Shown here piece after piece: positions 7,476-16,632 of a DNA stretch of 64,000 bases; position 1 is the first letter of the stretch; every line of letters begins with the position of its first letter. The notes beneath the pieces are model-generated. The model was given only the letters and a program-made list of their open reading frames with translations. It was not told where the DNA came from and did no database searches. Source of the stretch: an uncultured Bacteroidales bacterium (GTDB lineage Bacteria > Bacteroidota > Bacteroidia > Bacteroidales > Muribaculaceae). The position numbers and the translations under genes were made by a program. Where the stretch lies: contig CADBBK010000008.1 of NCBI GenBank assembly GCA_902792895.1, forward strand, positions 1-64,000, written 5' to 3'.

Positions 7476-10400
7476 ATGATGAAGAAGACAATTCAAGTAC
7501 TGCTGGGTGTTGCCGTCTGCCTGTCGGCAGCCGCACCGTTGCCGGCCCAGGAGCAGACGTTTAGCGTCGAGCAGCAGGCTGCCGTGCAGCGCATCGTGGC
7601 CAGCAAACTGCCCGAGCACATGGGGGTGGGCGAGTTGAAACTGCGCTCGCTGGCGTTTGAAAACGACACCATCAAGGTGGACGTGAGCGAGAACTTCGGT
7701 GACGTGCCGTTCACCCAGGATGGGGTGGAACGCATGCGCGACGAGGTGCGTGACGCCCTGGGCGAATACTACGAGGACAGCCCGGTGCTCATCACCATCG
7801 TGGGCAACGACATCAACAAGTACTTTGCCGACTATGAGCCCGCCTACAAGCGCTCACACAAACCCTTCATCAACGAGTTGGACGCCAACCGCCACTACAA
7901 GCATGGCCTGGACGGCAACATCGTGGCAATGTGGCCCAGCCACGGCTGGTATTTCGAGCCCAAACTCAACCGCTGGGAGTGGCAGCGAGCCCGCCTGATG
8001 CAGACCGTTGAGGATATGTACACCCACAGTTATGTGCTGCCCTTCCTCATCCCCATGCTGGAGAACGCCGGTGCCTATGTGTGGAACGCCCGAGAAAGGG
8101 ACACGCACAACTTCGGTGCCGTGGTCGATAACGATGGCGGCGAGGCCCAGCAGGGCTATAGCGAGCACAACGGCAAGCAGAAGTGGCAGGCAGGCCAGGA
8201 TGCCGGTTTTGCCTATCTGCGCCCGACTTACAAAGACTTCGAGAATCCCTTTACCGAGGGCACTTACCGCATGGTGCGTGCCGAGAAGGACAAGAAAAAG
8301 ATATCGACCGCTGCATGGGATGTGGAAATGCCCGAGGCAGGCGAGTTTGCCGTGTACATCTCCTATAAGTCGTTGCCCAACAGCGCCCGCGACGTGACCT
8401 ATACGGTGAACAGCCTGGCGGGGATGCGCCACTTCCGCGTCGACCAGACGATGGCCGGCGGTGTGTGGGTGTATCTGGGCACCTTCCCCTTGGCCAAGGG
8501 CTTGAACAAGGCCGTGGTCGAGGTGTCTAACCTGAGCGACGACAAGGACGTCGTCATCACTGCCGACGCTGTCAAGGTGGGTGGCGGCAAGGGTAACATC
8601 GTGCGCCGTGTGGCCTTGCCTACCGAGGAAAACCGCCTCATTGCCGCTGAGCAGGAGAACGAGAAATACCTGGGCAAGGAAGGCGTGGAGTACAACTACG
8701 TGGGCAGCGGCAATCACCCCTGGTATCACATGGGATCGCGCTACTACCTGCAGTGGGCCGGATTCCCCGACAGCGTCTATTCCACCTCTCACGGCATCAA
8801 CGACTATACCGACGACTACCGCAGTCGCGGTGAGTGGGTCAACTACCTGGCCGGTGGCAGTGACGTGCTGCCTAACCGTGGCGGCCTGAATGTGCCTGTG
8901 GACCTGTCCTTCTGCCTGCACACCGACGCCGGAACGACGCCCGACGACGAGATTGTGGGCACGCTGCTCATCTACTGCACCCGTGCCGACGGCAAGCAGT
9001 TCGGCAAGTATGCCAACGGTACGCCGCGCGAACTGTCGCGCCGCTTTGCCAACCTGCTCTCGACCGAGATCGTCAAGGACGTGCGCGCCAAGTGGGAACC
9101 CAACTGGACACGTCGCGGCATGTGGGACAAGAGTTACTACGAGGCGCGTGTGCCCGAGGTGCCCGCTGTGCTCATGGAACTGCTCTCGCACCAGAACTTC
9201 GCCGACATGAAATACGGTCTTGACCCGATGTTCCGCTTCGACGTGAGCCGCGCCATCTACAAGGGCATGCTCAAGTTCATCGCCCAGCGCGACCACCGCA
9301 GCTATGTCGTGCAGCCGCTGCCGGTCAACACGTTTGCCATCAGCAAGATTGAAAAAGGCCATTACCTGCTCACGTGGAATCCCACCCACGACGACTTGAG
9401 CGACAATGCCGACGCCACGGCTTACATCGTGTGCGAACGCGTGGGGCTGGACGGCGGCTTCAAGGAGATTGCTACCGTGAAGGGGCCTCAATACAGCGTG
9501 CGCATCAGCGATAACGAGATACACAGTTACCGCATCATCGCCATGAACGATGGCGGACGCAGTTTCCCCAGCGAGACGCTGAGTCTGGGAGAGGCCGCTG
9601 GCAGCCAGGGCGATGTGCTCGTGGTCAACGGCTTTACCCGTGTGAGCGCTCCCGACTGGTTTGACGGGCCCGACCGTGCGGGCTTTGACGACAACAAGGA
9701 CCACGGCGTTCCCTATATGCAACAGATCAACTACCTGGGCTCGCAGTATGAGTTCCGCCGCGCACTGGAGTGGAAGGACGATGACTCGCCTGGTTTCGGT
9801 GCGAGCCGCAGCGACTGCGAGACGATGAACGTGGCAGGCAACACCTTTGATTTCCCGGCAGTGCACGGCGAGGCGCTGATGAACATCGGCTACTCCTTCG
9901 TCTCATGCAGCCAGCAGGCCCTCGAGGGCGGTTACAATACCGACGGCTACCGCTTGATGGACCTCATCCTGGGCAAGCAGAAGGAGATTCCCACCGGCAG
10001 CGGTCGCATGCCTGCACGTTTCAAGATTTATACCCCGGGTCTCACCAACGCCCTGAAGCGCTACACATCCGGTGGCGGCAATGTGATGCTGTCGGGGGCC
10101 TATGTGGGCAGCGACCTGTGGGACAATGCCGCCGGCAACAACGACGAGGCCGGTAAGGCCTTTGTCCGCGACGTGCTCGGCTTTGAAGGCCTCAACGGAC
10201 GTGCGTCGCTCGACGGCACCGTCACCTCGGTTGACAGCCCCGATATGCATCTTTCCTCACCTGGTGCCTGGACCTTCGTCAACCGCTTGAACGACAAGCA
10301 GTATGCCGTCGAGTCGCCCGACGCTATCCGCGCCAGCGACAGCCAGGGCTTTACTTGGCTGCGCTACGGCGAGAACGGCCTGCCTGCCGCCATCGCCAGC

Positions 10401-10508
10401 ATCAGGGGCGGTTACCGCACCGTGGTCATGGGCTTCCCGCTCGAGGCAGTGACCACCGTCCAGGAACGCTCCAGCCTGATGAGCCGCATCATGGAATTCC
10501 TGGAATAG
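7476..10508 (+). CDS. Large secreted amidase-like protein with golvesin-like and FN3-like domains
   Basis: A 1010-residue exported protein (signal peptide about 1-24, ending PLPAQ). Residues about 25-150 form an N-terminal domain. A split N-acetylmuramoyl-L-alanine amidase-like fold follows: GHGWYF-type motifs after NIVAMWPSHG, then LSFCLHTDAG and VPAVLMELLSHQN further on. A golvesin/xanthan-lyase-like beta domain (EAGEFAVYISY, TADAVKVGGG) is inserted between them. A fibronectin-III-like module lies around 610-700, and the last 300 residues resemble an alpha/beta ThuA/GATase-like fold. Homologues are often named xanthan lyase, but the HTD and ELLSH motifs fit a zinc amidase better. I infer cell-wall or glycopeptide hydrolysis in the periplasm. 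The substrate is unknown. Confidence 0.7.
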   Translation: MMKKTIQVLLGVAVCLSAAAPLPAQEQTFSVEQQAAVQRIVASKLPEHMGVGELKLRSLAFENDTIKVDVSENFGDVPFTQDGVERMRDEVRDALGEYYEDSPVLITIVGNDINKYFADYEPAYKRSHKPFINELDANRHYKHGLDGNIVAMWPSHGWYFEPKLNRWEWQRARLMQTVEDMYTHSYVLPFLIPMLENAGAYVWNARERDTHNFGAVVDNDGGEAQQGYSEHNGKQKWQAGQDAGFAYLRPTYKDFENPFTEGTYRMVRAEKDKKKISTAAWDVEMPEAGEFAVYISYKSLPNSARDVTYTVNSLAGMRHFRVDQTMAGGVWVYLGTFPLAKGLNKAVVEVSNLSDDKDVVITADAVKVGGGKGNIVRRVALPTEENRLIAAEQENEKYLGKEGVEYNYVGSGNHPWYHMGSRYYLQWAGFPDSVYSTSHGINDYTDDYRSRGEWVNYLAGGSDVLPNRGGLNVPVDLSFCLHTDAGTTPDDEIVGTLLIYCTRADGKQFGKYANGTPRELSRRFANLLSTEIVKDVRAKWEPNWTRRGMWDKSYYEARVPEVPAVLMELLSHQNFADMKYGLDPMFRFDVSRAIYKGMLKFIAQRDHRSYVVQPLPVNTFAISKIEKGHYLLTWNPTHDDLSDNADATAYIVCERVGLDGGFKEIATVKGPQYSVRISDNEIHSYRIIAMNDGGRSFPSETLSLGEAAGSQGDVLVVNGFTRVSAPDWFDGPDRAGFDDNKDHGVPYMQQINYLGSQYEFRRALEWKDDDSPGFGASRSDCETMNVAGNTFDFPAVHGEALMNIGYSFVSCSQQALEGGYNTDGYRLMDLILGKQKEIPTGSGRMPARFKIYTPGLTNALKRYTSGGGNVMLSGAYVGSDLWDNAAGNNDEAGKAFVRDVLGFEGLNGRASLDGTVTSVDSPDMHLSSPGAWTFVNRLNDKQYAVESPDAIRASDSQGFTWLRYGENGLPAAIASIRGGYRTVVMGFPLEAVTTVQERSSLMSRIMEFLE

Positions 10509-10536
10509 TGAGGAGTAAGGAGTGAGAAGTTGACTG
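10509..10536. repeat. Degenerate heptad repeat after a stop codon
   Basis: TGAGGAG, TAAGGAG, TGAGAAG and TTGACTG follow the stop codon in 7-base steps. It is related in period and reverse-complement sequence to the tracts at 40941 and 52794. Confidence 0.5.
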
Positions 10537-10627
10537 ATGCATTGCTTTGGACAATTCGGGAACTCCTGAGAACTAATGACACAAGAAAAAATCAATCAAT
10601 AACAATAATCATTCAAGTAAAGAAATC

Positions 10628-12112
10628 ATGGGAAGAATTAATTGCTTTATTCCGTTTGTCAGCGCTGAACAGGCCGCGCAGACCATCGAGCACCTCAAAG
10701 GCCAGGAACTGGTGAACAAGATTTATCTGCTCGCCACAGTAGACAAGCCCAAGCCTGTCGAGGGGTGCGAAATGGTGCCCGTCAATGTGCTGTTCTCCAG
10801 CGCCACGATGCGCGAGATTGCCAGTCGTGCCGATGCCGACTATGTGCTGCTCTACACCAAGTATGACACCCTGAAGATGGGCCCGTTCTCGCTGGAACGC
10901 TTCGCCAAGTTGGGCGACGACACCCAGTCGGGCATGCTCTATGCCGACCACTACAATGTGACCGACAAGGGCGCCGACAAGGCCCCGGTCATCGACTACC
11001 AGATGGGCAGCCTCAGGGACGACTTCGACTTCGGTTCGGTGATGTTCTTCTGTGGCAAGTGCTTCAAGAAGGCCGTCGAGGCCATGAAGGCCAACTATGA
11101 GTTTGCCGGCCTGTATGACCTGCGCCTCAAGTTGTCGCAGTTTGCCGCCATCACCCACATCAACGAGTTCCTCTACAGCGACGTCGAACTGGATACCCGC
11201 AAGAGCGGCGAGAAGATCTTCGATTACGTTGACCCGCGCAACCGCGGCCGCCAGATCGAGATGGAAAAAGCCTGCACCGAGCACCTCAAGGAAATCGGAG
11301 GTTATCTGGCGCCCACTCGCGAGGAGAATGGCGAAGAAGTGCCCAATTTCCGTCACATCGAGTTCAACCAGGGCGAGTTTGAGGTCGAGGCAACGGTGAT
11401 GATTCCCGTGCGCAACCGCATCCGCACCATCCGCGACGCCATCGACTCGGTGCTCAAGCAGAAGTGTGACTTCAAGTTCAACCTGATGGTTGTGGACAAC
11501 TTCTCGACCGACGGCACCCGCGAGGCCATCGCCGAGTACAACGATCCGCGCTTGATCCACATCATCGCCGACTACTATGACATGGGTATCGGCGGTTACT
11601 GGAACCTGGCTGCACACCGCCAGAATGTGGGCAAATACATCGTGCAGCTCGATAGCGACGACATGTACAAGGACGAAAATACCCTCCAAACGATGGTCAA
11701 CGCCTTCTATGAGCAGAACGTGGCCATGGTTGTGGGTACCTATCAGATGACCGACATCCATCTCAATCCCATTCCTCCCGGCATCATCGACCACAGGGAG
11801 TGGACACCCAGTAACGGCCGTAACAACGCCCTGCGCATCAACGGCCTGGGCGCACCCCGTGCCTTCTACACCCCTGTGCTGCGCGAGGTGAAGATTCCCA
11901 ACACCAGCTATGGCGAGGACTACGCGCTGGGCCTGAACATCTCGCGCTATTACCAGATTGGGCGCGTGTATGACCCCGTGTATCTGTGCCGCCGTTGGGA
12001 CGACAACAGCGATGCTTCGCTCGACGTCGAGAAGATGAACCGCAACAACCTGTACAAGGACCGCATCCGCACCTGGGAACTCCAGGCGCGCATCGCGCTC
12101 AATAAACAGTAA
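10628..12112 (+). CDS. GT2 glycosyltransferase with a large N-terminal extension
   Basis: A 494-residue cytosolic protein. A GT-A fold glycosyltransferase family 2 domain spans about residues 255-480: VMIPVRNR, the VVDNFSTDGT nucleotide-sugar strand and the metal-binding QLDSDDMY near residue 341. The first 240 residues form another alpha/beta domain (GRINCFIPFV, TVDKPKPVEG, YTKYDTL) that itself looks like a degenerate nucleotide-diphosphosugar transferase. No membrane segment or signal peptide is seen. The gene stands 119 bases after the amidase-like gene with no clear promoter between. The acceptor is unknown, and it lies outside the glycan cluster further along. Confidence 0.8.
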   Translation: MGRINCFIPFVSAEQAAQTIEHLKGQELVNKIYLLATVDKPKPVEGCEMVPVNVLFSSATMREIASRADADYVLLYTKYDTLKMGPFSLERFAKLGDDTQSGMLYADHYNVTDKGADKAPVIDYQMGSLRDDFDFGSVMFFCGKCFKKAVEAMKANYEFAGLYDLRLKLSQFAAITHINEFLYSDVELDTRKSGEKIFDYVDPRNRGRQIEMEKACTEHLKEIGGYLAPTREENGEEVPNFRHIEFNQGEFEVEATVMIPVRNRIRTIRDAIDSVLKQKCDFKFNLMVVDNFSTDGTREAIAEYNDPRLIHIIADYYDMGIGGYWNLAAHRQNVGKYIVQLDSDDMYKDENTLQTMVNAFYEQNVAMVVGTYQMTDIHLNPIPPGIIDHREWTPSNGRNNALRINGLGAPRAFYTPVLREVKIPNTSYGEDYALGLNISRYYQIGRVYDPVYLCRRWDDNSDASLDVEKMNRNNLYKDRIRTWELQARIALNKQ

Positions 12113-12127
12113 TTGACACTCAAATCT

Positions 12128-12190
12128 CACGCTAAGCCGCAAAGTTAATATCATATATCATAGTCGATCCATTTTTAGCGACTTAGCGTG
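12128..12190. repeat. Long inverted repeat with CTTAGCGTG ends
   Basis: CACGCTAAG at 12128-12136 pairs with CTTAGCGTG at 12182-12190, and CGCTAA/TTAGCG extend inside. A related unit containing the same CTTAGCGTGAG word lies at 38268-38296. It is probably a small dispersed palindromic element, possibly also stopping transcription of the glycosyltransferase gene. Confidence 0.5.
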
Positions 12191-12207
12191 GGAAGTGTCA
12201 AGAGGTT

Positions 12208-13167
12208 ATGGACTACAGCAGGACTATAGACAGGCTTATTACCAGGCAACTGCGTGACTGGGACGTGGCTGGCGCCAACTATGCGGCGCTGGCTGATGCT
12301 GTCACGCGCTCGTTGTCGCTGGGTGAGTCCACTGTCACGCTGCAGTTCAATCCCGAGCGACGCATTTCGTCGGCTGCCGCCATCGACAAGGAGTCGCTGG
12401 CCCGCCGCAAGTGTTTCCTGTGCCGCGAGCATCAGCCCGCTAAACAAAAGGCCGTGCTGTGGGGTGAACGCTACAAGATTCAAGTCAATCCTTATCCCAT
12501 CTTCTCGCGTCACCTCACGATAGCCGACCTGCACCATGCACCGCAACGGCTGTCGGGCAGGGTGGGGGACATGCTGCAACTGGCGAACGCATTGCCCGAC
12601 TTCGTCGTCTTCTATAACGGTCCGCAGTGTGGCGCGTCGGCACCCGACCATGCCCATTTCCAGGCCGGTGCCAAGGGCGAAATGCCGTTGCCCGACGAGT
12701 TGGGCCATGCCACTACCCATCTGCTGGCCGATGGCGACGAGGGTTTCATCGGCTTTGTGGATATGCTGGGGCGCAGCCTGTTCACTATCGAGACCTCGAC
12801 GCAGCGTGCTGCCGAACGCTATGCCCTGCGGCTGCTGGAATTGTTGCCGGTGCCTGCCGGTGCCGAAGAGCCGATGGTCAACGCGCTGTGCTGGTGGGAC
12901 ACGACCGACCGCCTGTGGCATCTGGTCGTCTTCCCGCGCTGCAAGCACCGCCCGGCCTGCTATGGCGAGGGCGAAGGCCATCTGCTGCTCAGCCCAGGTG
13001 CTGTCGATATGGGCGGCCTGTGGGCCGTTCCCGAGTTTGAGGACTTCAACGCCCTCTCCCCCGAGTTGATCCTGGCCCTCTACGGCGAACTGTGCATGTC
13101 CCGGGAGAACTTGGCGCCCGTTATCACCAGTTTCACCCAGCACTGGGAAGACCTGGCTCCGATTTAG
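12208..13167 (+). CDS. DUF4922 HIT/GalT-like nucleotidyltransferase-fold protein
   Basis: A 319-residue cytosolic protein. A CFLC motif (Cys69, Cys72) could bind zinc. The GalT-like signature NGPQCGAS-APDHAHFQAG carries the HxH pair at His148 and His150, in the place of the catalytic HPHxQ of galactose-1-phosphate uridylyltransferase. Strands such as IQVNPYPIF support the HIT superfamily fold. The family (DUF4922, as I recall it) is common in Bacteroidales and has no assigned reaction. It lies directly upstream of the SpoIID gene of the murein salvage operon, so a nucleotide-sugar or sugar-phosphate reaction is conceivable but unproven. Confidence 0.7.
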   Translation: MDYSRTIDRLITRQLRDWDVAGANYAALADAVTRSLSLGESTVTLQFNPERRISSAAAIDKESLARRKCFLCREHQPAKQKAVLWGERYKIQVNPYPIFSRHLTIADLHHAPQRLSGRVGDMLQLANALPDFVVFYNGPQCGASAPDHAHFQAGAKGEMPLPDELGHATTHLLADGDEGFIGFVDMLGRSLFTIETSTQRAAERYALRLLELLPVPAGAEEPMVNALCWWDTTDRLWHLVVFPRCKHRPACYGEGEGHLLLSPGAVDMGGLWAVPEFEDFNALSPELILALYGELCMSRENLAPVITSFTQHWEDLAPI

Positions 13168-13220
13168 GGTAAATTAGGGGCTGTTTTATTGATGTAAATT
13201 ACCTAGAAACTGAAAATACT

Positions 13221-14555
13221 ATGGACGAGAAACAGATACCTCAAGTGAGAGTGGGCATCATGCATGAGCCCGAGATTGACTTTGTGCTCAATGGCGAGTA
13301 CCGCGTCAATGGCACCGCTTGCAGCGGCAACCAGGCGGCACGTTGTGTCGATGGGCAGGTGGAGTGGAACGGCAACCGCTACGCCGAACTGCTGTTTGAA
13401 CCTGTCGATGCCGAGAACGCCTCGTTCACCCTCAAGGGAGTGACCATCGGCGTGAGTTTCCACTGGCGTCGCCAGGAGGACCAGACCTTCAAGGGCGCGC
13501 TACACCTCATCGTCGAGGACGGCAAGTTGACGCCTGTCAACGTGCTGAGCGTCGAGGACTACCTGCTGAGCGTCATCTCCAGCGAGATGAGCGCCCATGC
13601 GTCGCTGGAACTCTTGAAGGCCCATGCTGTCATCTCACGCAGTTGGCTGCTGGCACAGATCCACACCGAGGAGACCGTCAAGTCAACTGAGCGCCATCCG
13701 CACGGCGAGGGCGAGATGATGGATACCCCCGAGGAACTCGTCAAGTGGTGGGACCGCGACGACCATGTGAACTTTGACGTGTGCGCCGACGACCACTGCC
13801 AGCGCTATCAGGGCATCACCCGTGCCTCGACCGAGAAGGTGGAGCAGGCCATCCGTGCCACGTGGGGACAGGTGCTCATGCATGGCGGAGCCTTGTGCGA
13901 TGCGCGCTTCAGCAAGTCATGTGGCGGCGTGATGGAGGAATTTGAGAACTGCTGGGAACCGCAGCATCACGACTATCTTACTGCACGTCGCGACGGTGAG
14001 GACGAGGAGAATTTCCCCGACCTGTCGCGCGAGGACAATGCCGCCGAGTGGATATTGTCGGCCCCCAGCGCCTTCTGCAACACCACCGACCCCGAAATCC
14101 TCTCCCAGGTGCTGAACGATTACGACCAGGAGACCAAGGACTTCTACCGCTGGAAGGTGGAATATACCCAAGACGAACTCGCCGCCCTGATCAAGGAGCG
14201 CACGGGCATTGACTACGGCCGCATCCGCGATCTGCAGCCGGTGGCCCGCGGCACCAGCGGCAGGCTGTACCGCATGCGCATCGTCGGTGAGAAACGTGAG
14301 CGCATCATCGGCAAGGAGTTGAGCATCCGCTATGCCTTGTCGCCCTCATGCCTGTACAGTTCGGCCTTCGTGGTCGAGAAGCACGACATCGGCGACGACG
14401 GCTATCCCGCCAAGTTTGTACTGCGCGGGGCAGGGTGGGGCCATGGCGTGGGCCTGTGCCAGATCGGTGCTGCCGTGATGGGCGCCAAGGGCTATGACTA
14501 CAAGCAGATTCTGCTGCACTACTTCGTGGGCGCCAGCATCGTGAAGAGATACTAA
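13221..14555 (+). CDS. SpoIID/LytB-domain protein
   Basis: A 444-residue protein. The SpoIID domain shows VEDYLLSVISSEM followed by LKAHAVISRSWLL, the central KSCGGVMEEF region, and the diagnostic C-terminal GWGHGVGLCQIGAAVMG. SpoIID proteins are lytic transglycosylases acting on peptide-free murein glycans in sporulating Firmicutes; LytB homologues enhance amidases. No signal peptide is present: the N-terminus MDEKQIPQVRVGIM goes straight into a strand. That is unexpected for a murein enzyme, unless the start is misplaced or it acts on imported fragments. Six bases separate it from the AmpG-like gene, which argues for co-transcription and a role in murein turnover. Confidence 0.8.
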   Translation: MDEKQIPQVRVGIMHEPEIDFVLNGEYRVNGTACSGNQAARCVDGQVEWNGNRYAELLFEPVDAENASFTLKGVTIGVSFHWRRQEDQTFKGALHLIVEDGKLTPVNVLSVEDYLLSVISSEMSAHASLELLKAHAVISRSWLLAQIHTEETVKSTERHPHGEGEMMDTPEELVKWWDRDDHVNFDVCADDHCQRYQGITRASTEKVEQAIRATWGQVLMHGGALCDARFSKSCGGVMEEFENCWEPQHHDYLTARRDGEDEENFPDLSREDNAAEWILSAPSAFCNTTDPEILSQVLNDYDQETKDFYRWKVEYTQDELAALIKERTGIDYGRIRDLQPVARGTSGRLYRMRIVGEKRERIIGKELSIRYALSPSCLYSSAFVVEKHDIGDDGYPAKFVLRGAGWGHGVGLCQIGAAVMGAKGYDYKQILLHYFVGASIVKRY

Positions 14556-14561
14556 CCTAAA

Positions 14562-16610
14562 ATGAAGATAAAGATGAAAGACAGTCAAGAACAAAAAGCG
14601 ACGAAGCGTTCGCCATGGGCATGGATACCGACGCTTTATTTCGCTCAGGGCCTGCCCTATGTGGCGGTGATGACGATTTCGGTGATTATGTACAAGCGTC
14701 TGGGAATGTCTAACACCGATATAGCCCTTTACACGGGATGGTTGGGACTGCCGTGGGTGATTAAGCCTTTCTGGAGCCCCTTTGTGGACATCATCAAGTC
14801 CAAGCGCTGGTGGGTCATCATCATGCAGTGGATCGTCGCTATTGCGCTGGCGGGTATTGCATTCACTATCCCGACGTCGTGGTGGGTACAGCTCACGTTT
14901 GCGGTGTTCATGCTGATGGGTTTTGCCAGTGCGACTCATGACATCGCTGCCGACGGATTCTATATGTTGGCGCTGACCGAGCATGAGCAGTCGCTGTTTG
15001 TGGGCATCCGTTCCACGTTTTACCGCATTGCTACTGTTGTGGGCCAGGGCTTGCTTGTGATCCTGGCTGGTGTCATCGAGATGAATTCGGGCCTCGACCC
15101 TGTCCGCTTCAGCATTGATGCCGATGTGAACAGTGCACCGGTTACAGCAGTCATTCCCAGCGATGTCCCAGTCGGTGAACAGGCAGACAACAACATTTGC
15201 TTCGTAACCAGTGCGACCGATATCAAGACGTCGGTGAAAGCACCCACTGATATTCAGTCGGGCGGCGCGGTAATCGACTTTGCGGCCTATTCCAAGGCCG
15301 TCGCCGACTCGGTCGAGAAGATGAACATCGCCAACGGTTTTTACATACCTGACCCCGCCTTTACCGAGAAAGATGACCTGGAATACAAAGGTGATAAATT
15401 CGAGTTGGTCAACGCTGTTTGGGAGAATGGCCGCTATGTGTATTACGGTGTGGGCTCTGATGGTAAACGCTTAGCCGTGGCTGCCGAGGAACTCGCCAAA
15501 AAGACCGAGGAGCAGAACCCCTTTGAAGCATGGATTGCCAGAACGTTCCCCGACAAGTTCAAGCAAGTGAAGTCCGACAATAAGGGCAATAACTTTGCTG
15601 TAGTGGCCGTGCGGCTTAACAAGAAACCCGAGGCTGGCAAGGAATATGTCCTGAACCTCGCCAACGACAAGGGCAGCACCGACATCAAGGCATCGCAGTC
15701 ACGCATTGTCTTCAACGAGAGCAACTGGGACAAATTGGCCTATGTCTATTTCACGGTGGACAATAAAATCAAGAAAAATGCCTCATCGTCGTTCCTGGGC
15801 ACATCGGGTAACATCCCGTTGGCTTGGGCCATCGTATTCGTCGTGCTGTCGGCCTTCTTCTTGATTGTTGTGATTTACCACACCTGGGCACTGCCCAGAC
15901 CTGCTGTCGATTCCAACCAGGAAAAGAAGACTTCAGGCGAAATTGTCAGGGGCTTCTTGGACACGTTCAAGACATTCTTCACCAAGTTCCCCGTTTGGCA
16001 GACAGTTGCAGCCATCCTGTTCATGCTCTTCTACCGTTTCCCCGAGGCCCAGTTGACCAAGATCATCATGCCGTTCCTCGTCGACCCGTTGGACAAAGGC
16101 GGCTTGGCATTGTCCACCAGCGAGGTGGGTATCGTTTACGGTACCGTTGGCATCATCGGCCTGACTATCGGCGGCATCATCGGCGGCATTGTAGCAGCAA
16201 AGGGCGGACTCAAGCACTGGCTGCAGCCCATGGCATGGAGCATGTCGCTGACCTGCCTGACATTCATCTACCTGGCGTTTACCCAGGATCAGAACTTGCT
16301 GACCATCAACATCTGCGTGTTTATTGAGCAGTTTGGTTATGGCTTCGGTTTCACGGCCTACATGCTGTACCTCATCTATTACAGCGAGGGCCCGTACAAG
16401 ACTGCCCACTACGCCATCTGCACCGGCTTCATGGCCTTGTCGATGATGATGGGTATGATGGCCGGCTGGCTCGAGGACCTCGTGGGTTACCAGAACTTCT
16501 TCATCTGGACGATGATTTGCTGCGCATGCACCATCATCGTGGCCATGATTGTCAAGGTGGATCCCAAGTTCGGCCTGAAAGAAAAAGACAAAACCACCAA
16601 AGAGAAATAA
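14562..16610 (+). CDS. ampG: AmpG-like MFS muropeptide permease with large insertion
   Basis: A 682-residue inner-membrane transporter; E. coli AmpG has about 490 residues. The N-terminal half has WIPTLYFAQGLPYV and WLGLPWVIKPFWSP, the usual AmpG start. Membrane helices run to about residue 172. A soluble, lysine-rich insertion of about 240 residues (roughly 175-415) follows, and the remaining helices resume with PLAWAIVFVV. AmpG imports GlcNAc-anhydroMurNAc and its peptides. The neighbours NamZ, MurK and MurQ support murein-fragment uptake. The ATG at 14574 is an equally possible start. The insertion looks extracytoplasmic, and I recognise no domain in it. Confidence 0.8.
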   Translation: MKIKMKDSQEQKATKRSPWAWIPTLYFAQGLPYVAVMTISVIMYKRLGMSNTDIALYTGWLGLPWVIKPFWSPFVDIIKSKRWWVIIMQWIVAIALAGIAFTIPTSWWVQLTFAVFMLMGFASATHDIAADGFYMLALTEHEQSLFVGIRSTFYRIATVVGQGLLVILAGVIEMNSGLDPVRFSIDADVNSAPVTAVIPSDVPVGEQADNNICFVTSATDIKTSVKAPTDIQSGGAVIDFAAYSKAVADSVEKMNIANGFYIPDPAFTEKDDLEYKGDKFELVNAVWENGRYVYYGVGSDGKRLAVAAEELAKKTEEQNPFEAWIARTFPDKFKQVKSDNKGNNFAVVAVRLNKKPEAGKEYVLNLANDKGSTDIKASQSRIVFNESNWDKLAYVYFTVDNKIKKNASSSFLGTSGNIPLAWAIVFVVLSAFFLIVVIYHTWALPRPAVDSNQEKKTSGEIVRGFLDTFKTFFTKFPVWQTVAAILFMLFYRFPEAQLTKIIMPFLVDPLDKGGLALSTSEVGIVYGTVGIIGLTIGGIIGGIVAAKGGLKHWLQPMAWSMSLTCLTFIYLAFTQDQNLLTINICVFIEQFGYGFGFTAYMLYLIYYSEGPYKTAHYAICTGFMALSMMMGMMAGWLEDLVGYQNFFIWTMICCACTIIVAMIVKVDPKFGLKEKDKTTKEK

Positions 16611-16632
16611 TCAGCATTTAATACATAATGAC

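Noticed and set aside
7854-9866. 670-codon open frame on the minus strand
   Set aside because: A shadow of the amidase-like gene caused by high GC at third codon positions. It has no start signals, domains or signal peptide, and the plus-strand gene has a promoter and clear motifs.
7476-10508. Annotation as xanthan lyase
   Set aside because: No polysaccharide-lyase motif is seen; the name seems to come from a shared golvesin-like beta domain. Amidase-like motifs fit better.
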